A DNA stretch of 20,736 nucleotides. It comes from an uncultured Bacteroides sp. (lineage in GTDB: Bacteria > Bacteroidota > Bacteroidia > Bacteroidales > Bacteroidaceae). The notes beneath the pieces were generated by a model. That model saw only the letters and a program-made list of their open reading frames with translations. It searched no databases and had not been told where the DNA came from. The stretch spans positions 1 through 20,736 of the forward strand of contig CABROZ010000033.1 in NCBI GenBank assembly GCA_902472795.1. Reading direction: 5' to 3'. A program made the translations under genes and the position numbers. Positions 1 to 8,623 of this stretch are shown one piece after another. Every line of letters begins with the position of its first letter. Position 1 is the first letter of the stretch.

Positions 1-2
1 CC

Positions 3-500
3 GCCTCGGTAGCCGTGCTGCCCGAAGCAGAACCCTTCGACGTGGAAATCAACGAAGGCGAAATCAAGTGGGACACCTTCCGAAGCGGCGGTGCCGGCGG
101 TCAGAACGTGAACAAGGTAGAATCGGGCGTACGCCTGCGCTACAACTGGAAGAACCCCAACACGGGCGTAGTAGAGGAAATCCTCATCGAGTGTACCGAA
201 ACGCGCGACCAGCCCAAGAACAAGGAGCGTGCCCTGTCGCGTCTGCGCACTTTCATCTACGACAAGGAGCACCAGAAGTACATCGACGACATTGCCTCCA
301 AGCGCAAGACAATGGTCTCTACCGGCGACCGCTCGGCCAAGATACGCACCTACAACTACCCGCAGGGACGCATCACCGACCACCGCATCAACTACACCAT
401 CTACAACCTGGCCGCCTTCATGGACGGCGACATACAGGACTGCATCGACCACCTCATCGTGGCCGAGAATGCGGAACGGTTGAAAGAAAGCGAATTGTAA
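3..500 (+). CDS. prfA: Peptide chain release factor 1, C-terminal part (5' end outside window)
   Basis: The reading frame is open from the first complete codon at position 3, so only about the last 165 residues of a protein usually near 360-370 residues are present. RF1 recognises UAA and UAG in the ribosomal A site and triggers hydrolysis of peptidyl-tRNA. The universal GGQ motif, which reaches the peptidyl transferase centre, is encoded at 96-104 in the context GAGGQNVNKVESG. Downstream, TGDRSAKIRTYNYPQGRITD is the RF1-type sequence (RF2 differs here), which settles RF1 over RF2. The gene ends with TAA. A repeat hairpin begins a few bases after the stop, and pyrF follows on the same strand about 130 bp on. 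Nothing looks damaged in the visible part. Confidence 0.96.
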   Translation, partial: ASVAVLPEAEPFDVEINEGEIKWDTFRSGGAGGQNVNKVESGVRLRYNWKNPNTGVVEEILIECTETRDQPKNKERALSRLRTFIYDKEHQKYIDDIASKRKTMVSTGDRSAKIRTYNYPQGRITDHRINYTIYNLAAFMDGDIQDCIDHLIVAENAERLKESEL

Positions 501-502
501 TC

Positions 503-612
503 GAAAGGAGTTAAGGAGTTAGAGGGAATAAAAGTGTTAAGCCAATACCCGGGAGATAATAAGCAAGGCTGTCGGCTTAACTTCTTAACTTCTTGACTAC
601 TTAACTCCCCCA
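503..612. repeat. Facing octamer repeat arms (TTAAGGAG type) between prfA and pyrF
   Basis: The left arm (about 505-526) carries GGAGTTAAGGAGTTAG. The right arm (about 574-610) carries the opposite-strand version, CTTAACTTCTTAACTTCTTG. An inner pair, GTTAAGCCAAT against TCGGCTTAAC, strengthens the dyad. The unit is an imperfect 8-mer. Together the arms can form a long hairpin in the 3' region of prfA. A role in termination or 3'-end protection is inferred. Similar DNA recurs at 18889-19122 and 20291-20430. Confidence 0.75.
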
Positions 613-630
613 TAAACATACTAAATCATT

Positions 631-1458
631 ATGAACAAGCAACAACTCTTTAAAAACATCAAGAAGAAACAGTCGTTCCTCTGCGTAGGACTCGACACGG
701 ACATCAAAAAAATTCCCGAACATCTGCTGAAGGAAGAAGACCCCATCTTTGCCTTCAACAAAGCCATCATCGACGCAACGCAGGACCTCTGCATCGCCTA
801 CAAGCCCAACCTGGCTTTCTACGAGAGCATGGGCGTGAAGGGATGGATGGCTTTCGAGAAGACGGTGAACTACATCAAGCAGAACTATCCCGACCAGTTC
901 ATCATCGCCGATGCCAAGCGTGGCGACATCGGTAACACGTCTGCCATGTATGCCCGCACCTTCTTCGAGGAACTGGACATCGACTCCGTGACCGTCGCTC
1001 CCTACATGGGCGAAGACAGCGTGACACCGTTCCTGACGTACGAGGGCAAATGGGTCATCCTGTTGGCACTGACCAGCAACAAAGGTTCGCACGACTTCCA
1101 GCTGACAGAAGATAAGGATGGCGAACGTCTGTTCGAAAAAGTGCTACGCAAAAGCCAGGAATGGGCTAACGACGAGAACATGATGTACGTGGTAGGTGCT
1201 ACGCAAGGTCGCATGTTCGAGGATATCCGCAAGATTGTGCCCCACCACTTCCTGCTCGTGCCGGGTGTAGGTGCCCAGGGCGGATCGCTGGAAGAAGTCT
1301 GCAAGTATGGCATGACGAAGGAATGCGGCCTCATCGTCAATTCCAGCCGCGGCATCATCTATGTGGACAAGACAGAGAACTTCGCCGCTGCCAGCCGCAA
1401 GGCAGCTCAAGAGGTGCAGGCACAGATGGCCGAACAGCTGAAGGCTATTCTTGGTTGA
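631..1458 (+). CDS. pyrF: Orotidine 5'-phosphate decarboxylase
   Basis: This enzyme catalyses the last step of de novo UMP synthesis, decarboxylating orotidine monophosphate to UMP in the cytoplasm. The 275-residue length fits the longer (type 2) bacterial family. Residues 94-99 read DAKRGD, the catalytic Asp-Lys-x-x-Asp signature, followed by [16 protein letters not shown] near residue 18 and VPGVGAQGG near residue 215 match the start of the barrel and the phosphate-binding loop. The ATG at 631 gives the expected [13 protein letters not shown] start. The gene follows prfA on the same strand. Its TGA stop lies in GGTTGACGAG, which is also the first unit of the octamer array that separates it from the convergent hydrolase gene. 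Confidence 0.96.
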   Translation: MNKQQLFKNIKKKQSFLCVGLDTDIKKIPEHLLKEEDPIFAFNKAIIDATQDLCIAYKPNLAFYESMGVKGWMAFEKTVNYIKQNYPDQFIIADAKRGDIGNTSAMYARTFFEELDIDSVTVAPYMGEDSVTPFLTYEGKWVILLALTSNKGSHDFQLTEDKDGERLFEKVLRKSQEWANDENMMYVVGATQGRMFEDIRKIVPHHFLLVPGVGAQGGSLEEVCKYGMTKECGLIVNSSRGIIYVDKTENFAAASRKAAQEVQAQMAEQLKAILG

Positions 1459-1567
1459 CGAGCCAACGAGGAGACAAGTTGACGAGGAACAAGGGATGAG
1501 TTAACAAGATTATAAACTACAGAGGACATGTCCTTGTAGTCTTGTCAACTCGTCCCTTGTTAACTAA
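1454..1567. repeat. Octamer repeat array (GTTGACAA/GTTGACGA), facing arms between convergent genes
   Basis: The left arm has ACAAGTTGACGAGGAAC and GAGTTAACAAG. The right arm (about 1530-1566) has CTTGTCAACTCGTCCCTTG, its opposite-strand counterpart. The arms meet around 1515-1530. The array fills the whole gap between the pyrF stop and the stop of the minus-strand hydrolase. A bidirectional terminator is the likely use (inferred from position and symmetry). Confidence 0.8.
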
Positions 1568-1571
1568 AGAA

Positions 1572-2651
1572 TCACAGATACTTCCTGAAGAAACTCTCAA
1601 TCTTGTCGAACGGAATCACCTTCAGGTTGTCGTACAGGTCGGTATGATTGGCACCGGGGATGAGGAGCAGTTCCTTGTTGTCGCCCGTCAGCTTCTTGAA
1701 CGCATCCCGGCTGAAGTAACACGAATGGGCCTTATCGCCGTGAATCATCAGGACGGCGCTGCGTATCTCGTTGCTGTAGGTCAGGATGGGCATGTTGAGG
1801 AACGACAGGGCAGAAGTCTTGTTCCAACCGTCGTTCGAGTTGAGCGAACGCTTGTGGTAGCCGCGCGGGGTCTTGTAGTAGGCGTAGTAGTCTTTCACAA
1901 ACTGGGGCGCGTCGGCAGGCAGCGGATCAACGACACCACCGGCACGTTCGTACGAACCATTACGGTAATCCACTGTGCGCTGTGCGTTAAGCTGGCGGCG
2001 AAGTTCGTATCGCTGATCGGCATCCATTGAGTCGAAGTAACCGTTGGCCGTGACGCGGCTCATGTCGTACATGGTCGAGGTGACCGTCGCCTTGATGCGC
2101 GTGTCGATGGCGGCGGCGTTCAAGGCCATGCCTCCCCAACCGCAAATGCCAAGGATGCCGATACGCTCGGGATCTACATCGTCGCGAGTTGAAAGATAAT
2201 CCACTGCCGCACAGAAGTCTTCCGTATTGATGTCGGGCGAAGCCACATAGCGGGGCTGGCCGCCACTCTCGCCCGTAAACGAGGGGTCGAAAGCGATAGT
2301 CAGAAAGCCGCGCTCGGCCAGTGTCTGTGCATAGAGGCCGGACGACTGCTCCTTCACGGCTCCGAAGGGTCCGCTCACGGCAATGGCCGCCAGTTTGCCC
2401 GATGCGTTCTTCGGCACGTAGAGATCGGCCGCAAGCGTGATGCCGTAGCGGTTGTGGAAGGTCACTTTACTATGATTCACTTTGTCGCTCTGCGGGAACA
2501 CCTTGTCCCACTCGTTGGTCAGTTCCAGTTTTTCCATATCATTTTCGTTTGAAAAGTTATACTTATCTGTTATAGTTTCCGCACTTACTGCGGTAAAGCC
2601 TGCCAGCAGGAATGCCGCCAACAGGCACGAAAGTTTTTTCTGTCTGTTCAT
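1572..2651 (-). CDS. Exported alpha/beta hydrolase (COG1073-like)
   Basis: Taken from the ATG at 2651, the protein has 359 residues and starts with MNRQKKLSCLLAAFLLAGF, a signal peptide likely cut after residue 24 (VSA). An adjacent ATG at 2654 is equally possible. Longer in-frame starts reach into the upstream gene and spoil the signal peptide. The fold is that of an alpha/beta hydrolase related to X-Pro dipeptidyl-peptidase/YcjY-like proteins. The nucleophile-elbow region reads GICGWGG (residues 168-174), placing Cys170 where Ser is usual. Asp306 in IHGDKA and His336 in GANHTDLYD are likely the other catalytic residues. The substrate is unknown. It lies about 30 bp after the cyclophilin-like lipoprotein gene and is probably cotranscribed with it. 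Family assignment is good; enzymatic specificity is not inferable. Confidence 0.85.
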   Translation of the reverse strand: MNRQKKLSCLLAAFLLAGFTAVSAETITDKYNFSNENDMEKLELTNEWDKVFPQSDKVNHSKVTFHNRYGITLAADLYVPKNASGKLAAIAVSGPFGAVKEQSSGLYAQTLAERGFLTIAFDPSFTGESGGQPRYVASPDINTEDFCAAVDYLSTRDDVDPERIGILGICGWGGMALNAAAIDTRIKATVTSTMYDMSRVTANGYFDSMDADQRYELRRQLNAQRTVDYRNGSYERAGGVVDPLPADAPQFVKDYYAYYKTPRGYHKRSLNSNDGWNKTSALSFLNMPILTYSNEIRSAVLMIHGDKAHSCYFSRDAFKKLTGDNKELLLIPGANHTDLYDNLKVIPFDKIESFFRKYL

Positions 2652-2682
2652 CATACTGATATACCTATTATATATTATCCAT

Positions 2683-3213
2683 TCAATTGCTTTCACCCAA
2701 AGAAAGTGCAACAGTGACATCACCGTCGCCCAAAACATCTTTCAGTTCACTTTCCGTCACATTGTCAATCTTTCCGAGGCGGGTGAGCGAATAGTTGTTA
2801 CGTCCGTAGTAGATGACGAAATAGCGGCCCTGATACAGGATCAGATCACCCGGTCCGGTCGATATCTGTTCGTCGTTGCGCGGCAGGGTGGTGCCTATCG
2901 GCCCTACTTTCTCCATCCGTGCATAGTCTTCCATCCGAATGCTAAGATCACCTTTTGCAAGCAGTGCCTTCAAAGCCTGGGTCGAAGAATTATCGACCAG
3001 CGTTGCGGTAAAAGTTTTCCCGCTGATTTTCAATTTGATTGTACGAGTTTCCATATTTTCTCCTTCATTTTCATTGTCCGATTCCTCTCCATCTGGTAAA
3101 TTCGGCTGTTCAGGCCATACGGGAGTATTGCCTGATGACGGTTCATCGCTGCACGCCACTGTCGTCCAAGGAAGCAAAAGCAGAAAAGCAATCATCAGAT
3201 AGATTTTTTTCAT
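2683..3213 (-). CDS. Lipoprotein with cyclophilin-like domain
   Basis: The ATG at 3213 gives 176 residues beginning MKKIYLMIAFLLLLPWTTVA, with Cys21 as the probable lipidated residue. An in-frame start 15 codons upstream would precede the signal peptide and overlap the promoter, so it is rejected. After Cys21 comes SDEP and a Pro/Glu-rich linker to about residue 54, resembling the Bacteroidetes surface-export signal for lipoproteins. The remainder (about 57-173) resembles the small cyclophilin-like fold (Cyclophil_like type): ISGKTFTATLVDNSS, MEKVGPIGTTLPRNDEQI, GDLILYQGRYFVIYYG and TRLGKID in order. Prolyl isomerase activity is not established for this group. It is the first gene of a probable two-gene unit with the downstream exported hydrolase. 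Confidence 0.83.
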   Translation of the reverse strand: MKKIYLMIAFLLLLPWTTVACSDEPSSGNTPVWPEQPNLPDGEESDNENEGENMETRTIKLKISGKTFTATLVDNSSTQALKALLAKGDLSIRMEDYARMEKVGPIGTTLPRNDEQISTGPGDLILYQGRYFVIYYGRNNYSLTRLGKIDNVTESELKDVLGDGDVTVALSLGESN

Positions 3214-3239
3214 GACTTGATATATTTGGTGTTCGGATG

Positions 3240-3247
3240 CAAAGATA
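3240..3247 (-). promoter_or_regulatory. Candidate -7 box TATCTTTG for the lipoprotein-hydrolase pair
   Basis: On the minus strand the sequence TATCTTTG matches the Bacteroides -7 consensus TAnnTTTG exactly, 26 bp before the ATG at 3213. No clear TTTG-type -33 box is seen at the usual distance, so this rests on the -7 match and position only. Confidence 0.55.
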
Positions 3248-3346
3248 CGGCAAATCATAACGAGCGTTTGTATATGAATTACAGAAGGAATAACGGAGAT
3301 TACGGTTTGAGAAACACGCCTTTCCCCACACTCTTTTCCTCCGTTT

Positions 3347-3378
3347 CTTGCTTATCTGCCTGAAATATTTTACCTTTG
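3347..3378 (+). promoter_or_regulatory. Candidate promoter for the HD/lpx/miaA cluster
   Basis: TACCTTTG at 3371-3378 matches the Bacteroides -7 consensus. A CTTG sequence ending at 3350 lies 20 bp upstream, near the usual -33 position. The start codon at 3422 follows 43 bp after the -7 box. This would drive the HD-domain gene and possibly the lpx genes behind it. Confidence 0.6.
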
Positions 3379-3421
3379 ACCGTAAACATTATAAAGAACT
3401 TTGCAAAAAGCAGAATTAACC

Positions 3422-4651
3422 ATGAGCTACGAACGCAAAATCATCAACGACCCCGTCTTCGGGTTCATCAACATACCGAAAGGACTGCTCTACGACCTCG
3501 TGTGCCATCCGCTGCTGCAACGCCTGACGCGCATCCGCCAGCTGGGCCTGTCGTCCGTGGTCTATCCCGGCGCACAGCATACGCGCTTCCAGCACTCGCT
3601 CGGCGCCTACTACCTGATGACCGAGGCCATCCAGCACCTGACAGCCAAGGGCAACTTCATCTTCGACAGCGAAGCCGAAGCCGTCAAGGCCGCTATCCTG
3701 ATGCACGACATCGGCCACGGCCCCTTCTCGCATGTGTTGGAAGACACCATCGTGCGCGGCGTCTCGCACGAGGACATCTCCCTGCTGCTGATGGAGCGCA
3801 TCAACCACGAAATGAACGGACAGCTCACGCTGGCCATCCAGATATTCAAGGACGAATATCCCAAGCGCTTCCTCCATCAGCTGGTCAGCGGCCAGCTCGA
3901 CATGGACCGCCTGGACTATCTGCGGCGCGACAGCTTCTACACAGGCGTCACCGAAGGAAACATCGGCTCGGCGCGCATCATCAAGATGCTCGACGTGAAG
4001 GACGATCACTTGGTTGTCGAATCCAAAGGCATCTATTCCATCGAAAACTTCCTCATGGCCCGCCGACTGATGTATTGGCAAGTGTATCTGCACAAAGCCT
4101 CCGTCACCTACGAACGAATGCTCATCGCCGCCCTGCTGCGCGCCAAGGAGCTGGCCTCGCAGGGTGAAGACCTCTTCGCCTCGCCCGCCCTACGCTTCTT
4201 CCTCTACAACGATATCAACCGCAACCGTTTCTACGCCGACCCTGAGTGCATCGAAAACTACATCCGACTGGACGACAACGACATCTGGACTTCACTCAAA
4301 GTGTGGTGCGGCCACCGTGACAAAGTATTGTCCACACTCAGTACAGACATGGTCAACCGCCGGCTGTTTAAAGTAGAAATTTCCTCCGAACCTGTCACCG
4401 AAACACGCATACAGGATCTGCTGGAACAGATTGGCGAATCCCTACACGTGACACCGGCCGAAGCCTCCTATTTCATTTCTACCCCCGGCATCGAGAAGAA
4501 CATGTACAACCCCGCCGACGACAGCATCGACATCCTCTACAAGGACGGCACTATCAAGAACATTGCCGAAGCTTCGGACATGCTCAACATTTCACTGCTC
4601 TCGAAGAAGGTAAAAAAATACTACCTTTGCTACTTGCGGCTAAATAAGTAA
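3422..4651 (+). CDS. HD-domain phosphohydrolase (COG1078, dGTPase-like)
   Basis: The ATG at 3422 gives 409 residues beginning MSYERKIINDPVFGFINIPK, the usual start of this family; an in-frame start seven codons earlier adds only unlike residues. Metal-binding HD residues are visible in order: HTRFQHSLG (His53, His58), HDIGHGPFSH (His95-Asp96, His99) and LDMDRLDYLRRDSFYTG (around residues 159-175). The family includes dGTP triphosphohydrolase-like and SAMHD1-like enzymes, so hydrolysis of a nucleotide triphosphate is plausible, but the substrate cannot be read from sequence. The gene lies 85 bp upstream of lpxD on the same strand. Whether it is cotranscribed with the lipid A genes is inferred. 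Confidence 0.92.
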   Translation: MSYERKIINDPVFGFINIPKGLLYDLVCHPLLQRLTRIRQLGLSSVVYPGAQHTRFQHSLGAYYLMTEAIQHLTAKGNFIFDSEAEAVKAAILMHDIGHGPFSHVLEDTIVRGVSHEDISLLLMERINHEMNGQLTLAIQIFKDEYPKRFLHQLVSGQLDMDRLDYLRRDSFYTGVTEGNIGSARIIKMLDVKDDHLVVESKGIYSIENFLMARRLMYWQVYLHKASVTYERMLIAALLRAKELASQGEDLFASPALRFFLYNDINRNRFYADPECIENYIRLDDNDIWTSLKVWCGHRDKVLSTLSTDMVNRRLFKVEISSEPVTETRIQDLLEQIGESLHVTPAEASYFISTPGIEKNMYNPADDSIDILYKDGTIKNIAEASDMLNISLLSKKVKKYYLCYLRLNK

Positions 4652-4736
4652 GTACAAAATATTCACCCAAGGACAAGGAAATATAAAAAAAAAATCCGTT
4701 ATTTGTGATTCGAAAACCATTTAGCAAGAAAGAAAC

Positions 4737-5777
4737 ATGGAATTTTCAGCCAAACAAATAGCTGCCTACATACAGGGAGAAATTGTAGGAGACGAAAATG
4801 CAACCGTACATACCTTCGCCAAAATCGAAGAAGGCATACCGGGAGCCATATCTTTTTTATCCAATCCCAAATACACCCCTTACATCTACGAATCAAAAGC
4901 AAGCATCATTCTGGTGAACAAAGACTTCGTTCCCGAACATGATATCAAAGCCACTCTGATAAAGGTAGATAATGCCTACGAGAGCCTGGCCAAGCTGCTT
5001 ACGCTCTACGAACAGAGCAAGCCCAAACTGACCGGAATCGACTCATTGGCCTACGTGGCTCCCACTGCCAAAGTCGGACAAAACGTCTATATCGGACCCT
5101 TTGCCTACATCGGCGACTATGTAGAAATTGGCGACAACACCGCCATCCATCCGCATGCAACAGTCTGCGCCGGAGCCAAAGTGGGAAGCGACAGCATCCT
5201 CTATCCCAACGTCACCGTCTATCACGACTGCCGGGTGGGCAATCGCTGCATCCTGCATGCTGGCTGTGTCATCGGAGCCGACGGCTTCGGTTTTGCCCCT
5301 ACTCCCGAAGGATATGAAAAGATTCCACAAATCGGTATTACGATCTTAGAGGACGACGTTGAAATTGGTGCCAACACCTGCGTTGACCGGGCCACGATGG
5401 GAGCAACAATCGTACATCACGGAGTGAAACTGGACAACCTGATTCAAATAGCCCACAACGACGAAATCGGTTCGCACACCGTCATGGCAGCCCAAGTGGG
5501 CATTGCCGGATCTACCAAAGTAGGCGAATGGTGTATGTTTGGAGGACAGGTGGGCATCGCCGGTCACATCCACATCGGCAACAAAGTAGATTTGGGTGCA
5601 CAATCGGGAGTTCCCGGCAGCCTGAAGGACGGCAGCCGCCTGATAGGTACACCGCCTATGGAACTGAAACCTTATTTCAAATCGCAAGCGATATTCCGCA
5701 AACTGCCGGACATGTATTTCGAACTGAATGCACTCCGCAAAGAACTCAACGAATTGAAACAACAATTAAATAAGTAA
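4737..5777 (+). CDS. lpxD: UDP-3-O-acylglucosamine N-acyltransferase
   Basis: LpxD adds the second acyl chain, an N-linked 3-hydroxyacyl group from acyl-ACP, to UDP-3-O-acyl-glucosamine in early lipid A synthesis. The 346 residues match the family length. The N-terminal uridine-binding domain (about 1-100) contains [10 protein letters not shown]. It is followed by a left-handed beta-helix of hexapeptide repeats (about 105-300) such as [14 protein letters not shown] and [12 protein letters not shown]. The catalytic His is His240 in IQIAHND, equivalent to E. coli His239. A Leu/Glu/Lys-rich C-terminal helix ([16 protein letters not shown]) ends the protein. The ATG of lpxC-fabZ comes three bases after the stop, so translation of the two is probably coupled. 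Confidence 0.96.
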   Translation: MEFSAKQIAAYIQGEIVGDENATVHTFAKIEEGIPGAISFLSNPKYTPYIYESKASIILVNKDFVPEHDIKATLIKVDNAYESLAKLLTLYEQSKPKLTGIDSLAYVAPTAKVGQNVYIGPFAYIGDYVEIGDNTAIHPHATVCAGAKVGSDSILYPNVTVYHDCRVGNRCILHAGCVIGADGFGFAPTPEGYEKIPQIGITILEDDVEIGANTCVDRATMGATIVHHGVKLDNLIQIAHNDEIGSHTVMAAQVGIAGSTKVGEWCMFGGQVGIAGHIHIGNKVDLGAQSGVPGSLKDGSRLIGTPPMELKPYFKSQAIFRKLPDMYFELNALRKELNELKQQLNK

Positions 5778-5780
5778 CTC

Positions 5781-7166
5781 ATGTTGAAACAAAAGACTCT
5801 GAAAGACAGCTTTTCGCTTAGCGGAAAAGGACTTCATACGGGATTTGACCTGACCGTTACTTTCAATCCGGCGCCGGATAACCACGGATATAAGATCCAG
5901 CGCATCGACATGGAAGGCCAGCCCGTCATCGATGCCGTAGCCGACAACGTGACAGAGACCACACGCGGTACTGTACTCTCGAAGAACGGCGTAAAAGTCA
6001 GTACCATCGAACATGGTATGGCAGCCCTCTACGCATTGGGAATAGACAACTGTCTGATACAAGTGAATGGTCCGGAATTTCCTATTCTGGACGGCAGTTC
6101 GCAATACTACGTCAACGAAATAGAACGGGTCGGCACCGTTGAACAAAATGCCGTGAAGGATTTCTACATCATCAAATCGAAAATAGAATTTCGTGACGAT
6201 GCCACCGGCTCATCCATCATTGTACTGCCGGATGAAAACTTCAGCCTGAACGTATTGGTTTCATACGACTCGGACATCCTGCCCAACCAGTTTGCCACCC
6301 TCGAGGACATGGCCAAATTCAAAGATGAGGTCGCTGCCAGCCGTACTTTTGTTTTCGTACGCGAAATAGAGCCGCTGCTTCAGGCAGGACTTATCAAAGG
6401 CGGCGACTTGGACAATGCCATCGTCATCTACGAACGTGAGATGTCACAGGAAAGTTTCGACAAACTGGCCGACGTCATGGGAGTTCCCCACATGGATGCC
6501 AAGCACTTAGGCTACATCAATCACAAACCGTTGGTATGGCCCAACGAATGTGCCCGCCACAAACTGCTCGACGTCATCGGCGACCTTGCCCTGATAGGCA
6601 AACCCATTAAGGGACGCATCATCGCCACCCGTCCGGGGCACACCATCAACAACAAGTTTGCCCGCCAGATGCGTAAGGAAATCCGCCTGCACGAGATACA
6701 GGCTCCCACCTACGACTGCAACCGCGCCCCCATCATGGACGTAAACCGTATCCGTGAGCTCCTGCCCCACCGCTATCCCATGCAGTTGGTGGACAAAGTT
6801 ATCGAAATCGGTGCCAACTACATTGTCGGCATCAAGAACGTTACTTCCAACGAACCGTTTTTCCAGGGACATTTCCCGCAAGAGCCCGTCATGCCCGGCG
6901 TGTTGCAAATCGAAGCCATGGCACAGACAGGTGGCCTGTTAGTCCTGAACTCTGTTGACGAACCGGAACGCTATTCCACTTACTTTATGAAGATTGACGG
7001 TGTCAAGTTCCGCCAGAAAGTGGTACCGGGCGATACCCTGATCTTCCGTGTCGAACTGATGGCTCCCATCCGTCGCGGCATTTCTACCATGAAAGGCTAT
7101 ATCTTCGTAGGCGAAAAGGTAGTCTGTGAAGCAGAATTCATGGCACAAATAGTAAAGAACAAATAA
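5781..7166 (+). CDS. lpxC-fabZ: Bifunctional UDP-3-O-acyl-GlcNAc deacetylase / 3-hydroxyacyl-ACP dehydratase
   Basis: This is a two-domain fusion of 461 residues. The LpxC part (about 1-305) is a zinc deacetylase committing UDP-3-O-acyl-GlcNAc to lipid A. Likely zinc ligands are His78 (IEHGMAAL), His260 and Asp264 (HKLLDVIGD), with Glu77 and His287 (RPGHTINN) catalytic. The FabZ part (about 316-461) dehydrates 3-hydroxyacyl-ACP in fatty acid elongation. It shows LLPHRYPMQLVDKV, catalytic His364 in GHFPQEPVMPG and Glu378 in QIEAMAQ. Both domains look complete and active. The fusion is a known Bacteroidetes trait and joins two activities that use the same 3-hydroxyacyl-ACP pool. It lies 3 bp after lpxD; lpxA follows after a 98-bp gap occupied by a hairpin repeat. 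Confidence 0.97.
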   Translation: MLKQKTLKDSFSLSGKGLHTGFDLTVTFNPAPDNHGYKIQRIDMEGQPVIDAVADNVTETTRGTVLSKNGVKVSTIEHGMAALYALGIDNCLIQVNGPEFPILDGSSQYYVNEIERVGTVEQNAVKDFYIIKSKIEFRDDATGSSIIVLPDENFSLNVLVSYDSDILPNQFATLEDMAKFKDEVAASRTFVFVREIEPLLQAGLIKGGDLDNAIVIYEREMSQESFDKLADVMGVPHMDAKHLGYINHKPLVWPNECARHKLLDVIGDLALIGKPIKGRIIATRPGHTINNKFARQMRKEIRLHEIQAPTYDCNRAPIMDVNRIRELLPHRYPMQLVDKVIEIGANYIVGIKNVTSNEPFFQGHFPQEPVMPGVLQIEAMAQTGGLLVLNSVDEPERYSTYFMKIDGVKFRQKVVPGDTLIFRVELMAPIRRGISTMKGYIFVGEKVVCEAEFMAQIVKNK

Positions 7167-7173
7167 TTTAATC

Positions 7174-7261
7174 ATGAAGAATGGAGAATGAAGAATTTAT
7201 TGCAACATGTTCCGGTGTGCTAACAGAATTCTTCATTCTTCATTCTTAATTCTTCATTCAT
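7174..7261. repeat. Heptamer repeat hairpin (ATTCTTC) inside the lpx cluster
   Basis: The left arm (7174-7197) has ATGAAGAATGGAGAATG. The right arm (about 7226-7260) has ATTCTTCATTCTTCATTC, its opposite-strand copy, with a roughly 28-nt loop. The unit is a 7-mer. Unlike the arrays between convergent genes, it lies between two genes of the same strand, ending three bases before the lpxA ATG. It could reduce read-through or act as an mRNA processing or stability element (inferred). Confidence 0.8.
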
Positions 7262-7264
7262 ATT

Positions 7265-8041
7265 ATGATCAGTCCTTTAGCATACATTCATCCCGATGCC
7301 AAAATCGGAGAAAACGTAGAGATTGCTCCCTTCGTATTCATCGATAAGAATGTGGTCATTGGCGACAACAATAAAATCATGGCCAATGCCAACATCATGT
7401 ACGGAAGCCGCATCGGAAACGGAAATACCATCTTCCCGGGAGCCGTAATCGGAGCCGTTCCCCAAGACTTGAAATTCAAGGGAGAAGAAACCACCGCCGA
7501 AATAGGTAACAACAACCTGATTCGTGAAAACGTGACTATCAACCGCGGTACGGCAGCCAAAGGGAAAACCGTCGTCGGCAACAATAACCTGCTGATGGAA
7601 GGCGTACACGTAGCACACGACTCCATCATCGGCAACGGCTGCATCATCGGCAATTCCACCAAGATGGCGGGCGAAATAGTGATCGATGACAACTCCATCA
7701 TCAGCGCCAATGTACTGATGCACCAGTTCTGCCGTGTAGGCGGTTATGGCATGATTCAAGGCGGATGCCGCTTCAGCAAAGATATTCCTCCCTACATCAT
7801 TGCCGGACGCGAACCTATCTGCTATGCCGGCCTGAACATTGTCGGCTTGCGTCGTCGTGGTTTCTCCAACGAAACCATCGAACAGATCCACAACGCCTAT
7901 CGCATCATCTATCAGAGCGGTCTGAATACCACTGACGCTCTGAAGAAGATTGAGGAAGAAATGGAAATGACACCCGAAATCAATTACATCGTAACCTTTA
8001 TACGTGAATCAGCCCGCGGCATTATTCCCGCCGGGAAATAA
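7265..8041 (+). CDS. lpxA: UDP-N-acetylglucosamine O-acyltransferase
   Basis: LpxA catalyses the first lipid A step, moving a 3-hydroxyacyl chain from ACP to the 3-OH of UDP-GlcNAc. The 258-residue length is typical. The protein is almost entirely hexapeptide repeats of a left-handed beta-helix (about 3-190), beginning SPLAYIHPDAKIGENVEIAP. The catalytic His is His118 in VHVAHDSIIGNG, equivalent to E. coli His125. QDLKFKGE near residue 67 and NIVGLRRRGFS near residue 192 are family landmarks. The C-terminal part is helical. The gene order lpxD, lpxC-fabZ, lpxA groups early lipid A synthesis. A small acidic protein gene follows after 15 bp. Confidence 0.96.
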   Translation: MISPLAYIHPDAKIGENVEIAPFVFIDKNVVIGDNNKIMANANIMYGSRIGNGNTIFPGAVIGAVPQDLKFKGEETTAEIGNNNLIRENVTINRGTAAKGKTVVGNNNLLMEGVHVAHDSIIGNGCIIGNSTKMAGEIVIDDNSIISANVLMHQFCRVGGYGMIQGGCRFSKDIPPYIIAGREPICYAGLNIVGLRRRGFSNETIEQIHNAYRIIYQSGLNTTDALKKIEEEMEMTPEINYIVTFIRESARGIIPAGK

Positions 8042-8056
8042 TAATCATCATCTATT

Positions 8057-8620
8057 ATGATCTACAGATTTACAATCATCTCGGACGAAGTGGAAGACTT
8101 TGTCAGAGAAATACAGATTGATCCGGAAGCTACCTTCTACGACTTCCACGAAGCGATCTTGAAATCAACCGGATATACCGACGACCAGATGACATCGTTC
8201 TTTATCTGCGACGAAGACTGGGAAAAGGAGAAGGAAGTGACACTGGAAGAGATGGACGACAATCCGGAGATAGACAGCTGGGTAATGAAAGATACCCGTA
8301 TCAGCGAACTCGTGGAAGACGAAAAGCAGAAATTGCTGTATATATTCGACTACATGACCGAACGCTGCTTCTTCATCGAACTGTCCGAAATCATCACCGG
8401 CAAGCACATGAAAGGTGCCAAATGCACCAAGAGCGAAGGCGATGCACCCAAACAAACCATCGATTTCAACGAGTTCGAAGCCAAGAACAGTGCCGCCCTC
8501 GACCTCGACGAGAACTTCTACGGCGACCAGGACTTCGACATGGAAGACTTCGACAAGGACGGCTTCGAAGGTTTCGACGAAGGCAGCGGAGGCAATCCTT
8601 ACGACGAAGACAGATACTAA
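8057..8620 (+). CDS. pRiA4b ORF-3-like acidic protein (PF07929 type)
   Basis: The 187-residue product starts MIYRFTIISDEVEDFVREI and contains FYDFHEAILKSTGYTD, SFFICDEDWEKEKEV and LLYIFDYMTERCFFIEL. These are landmarks of the plasmid pRiA4b ORF-3 family, sometimes labelled as an IS1096 passenger-like protein. The fold is small alpha/beta and no catalytic function is established. From about residue 133 the sequence becomes a highly acidic tail rich in Asp, Glu, Phe and Gly (for example DQDFDMEDFDKDGFEGFDEG), probably disordered. No transposase or inverted ends lie nearby, so the gene is not treated as part of an insertion sequence. It lies 15 bp after lpxA, suggesting cotranscription. Its role in this cluster is unknown. 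Confidence 0.82.
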   Translation: MIYRFTIISDEVEDFVREIQIDPEATFYDFHEAILKSTGYTDDQMTSFFICDEDWEKEKEVTLEEMDDNPEIDSWVMKDTRISELVEDEKQKLLYIFDYMTERCFFIELSEIITGKHMKGAKCTKSEGDAPKQTIDFNEFEAKNSAALDLDENFYGDQDFDMEDFDKDGFEGFDEGSGGNPYDEDRY

Positions 8621-8623
8621 GTC

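Noticed and set aside
8057..8620. Insertion-sequence passenger gene
   Set aside because: Although the family name recalls an IS1096 passenger, there is no transposase, no terminal inverted repeat and no target duplication; the gene sits neatly between lpxA and the miaA leader.
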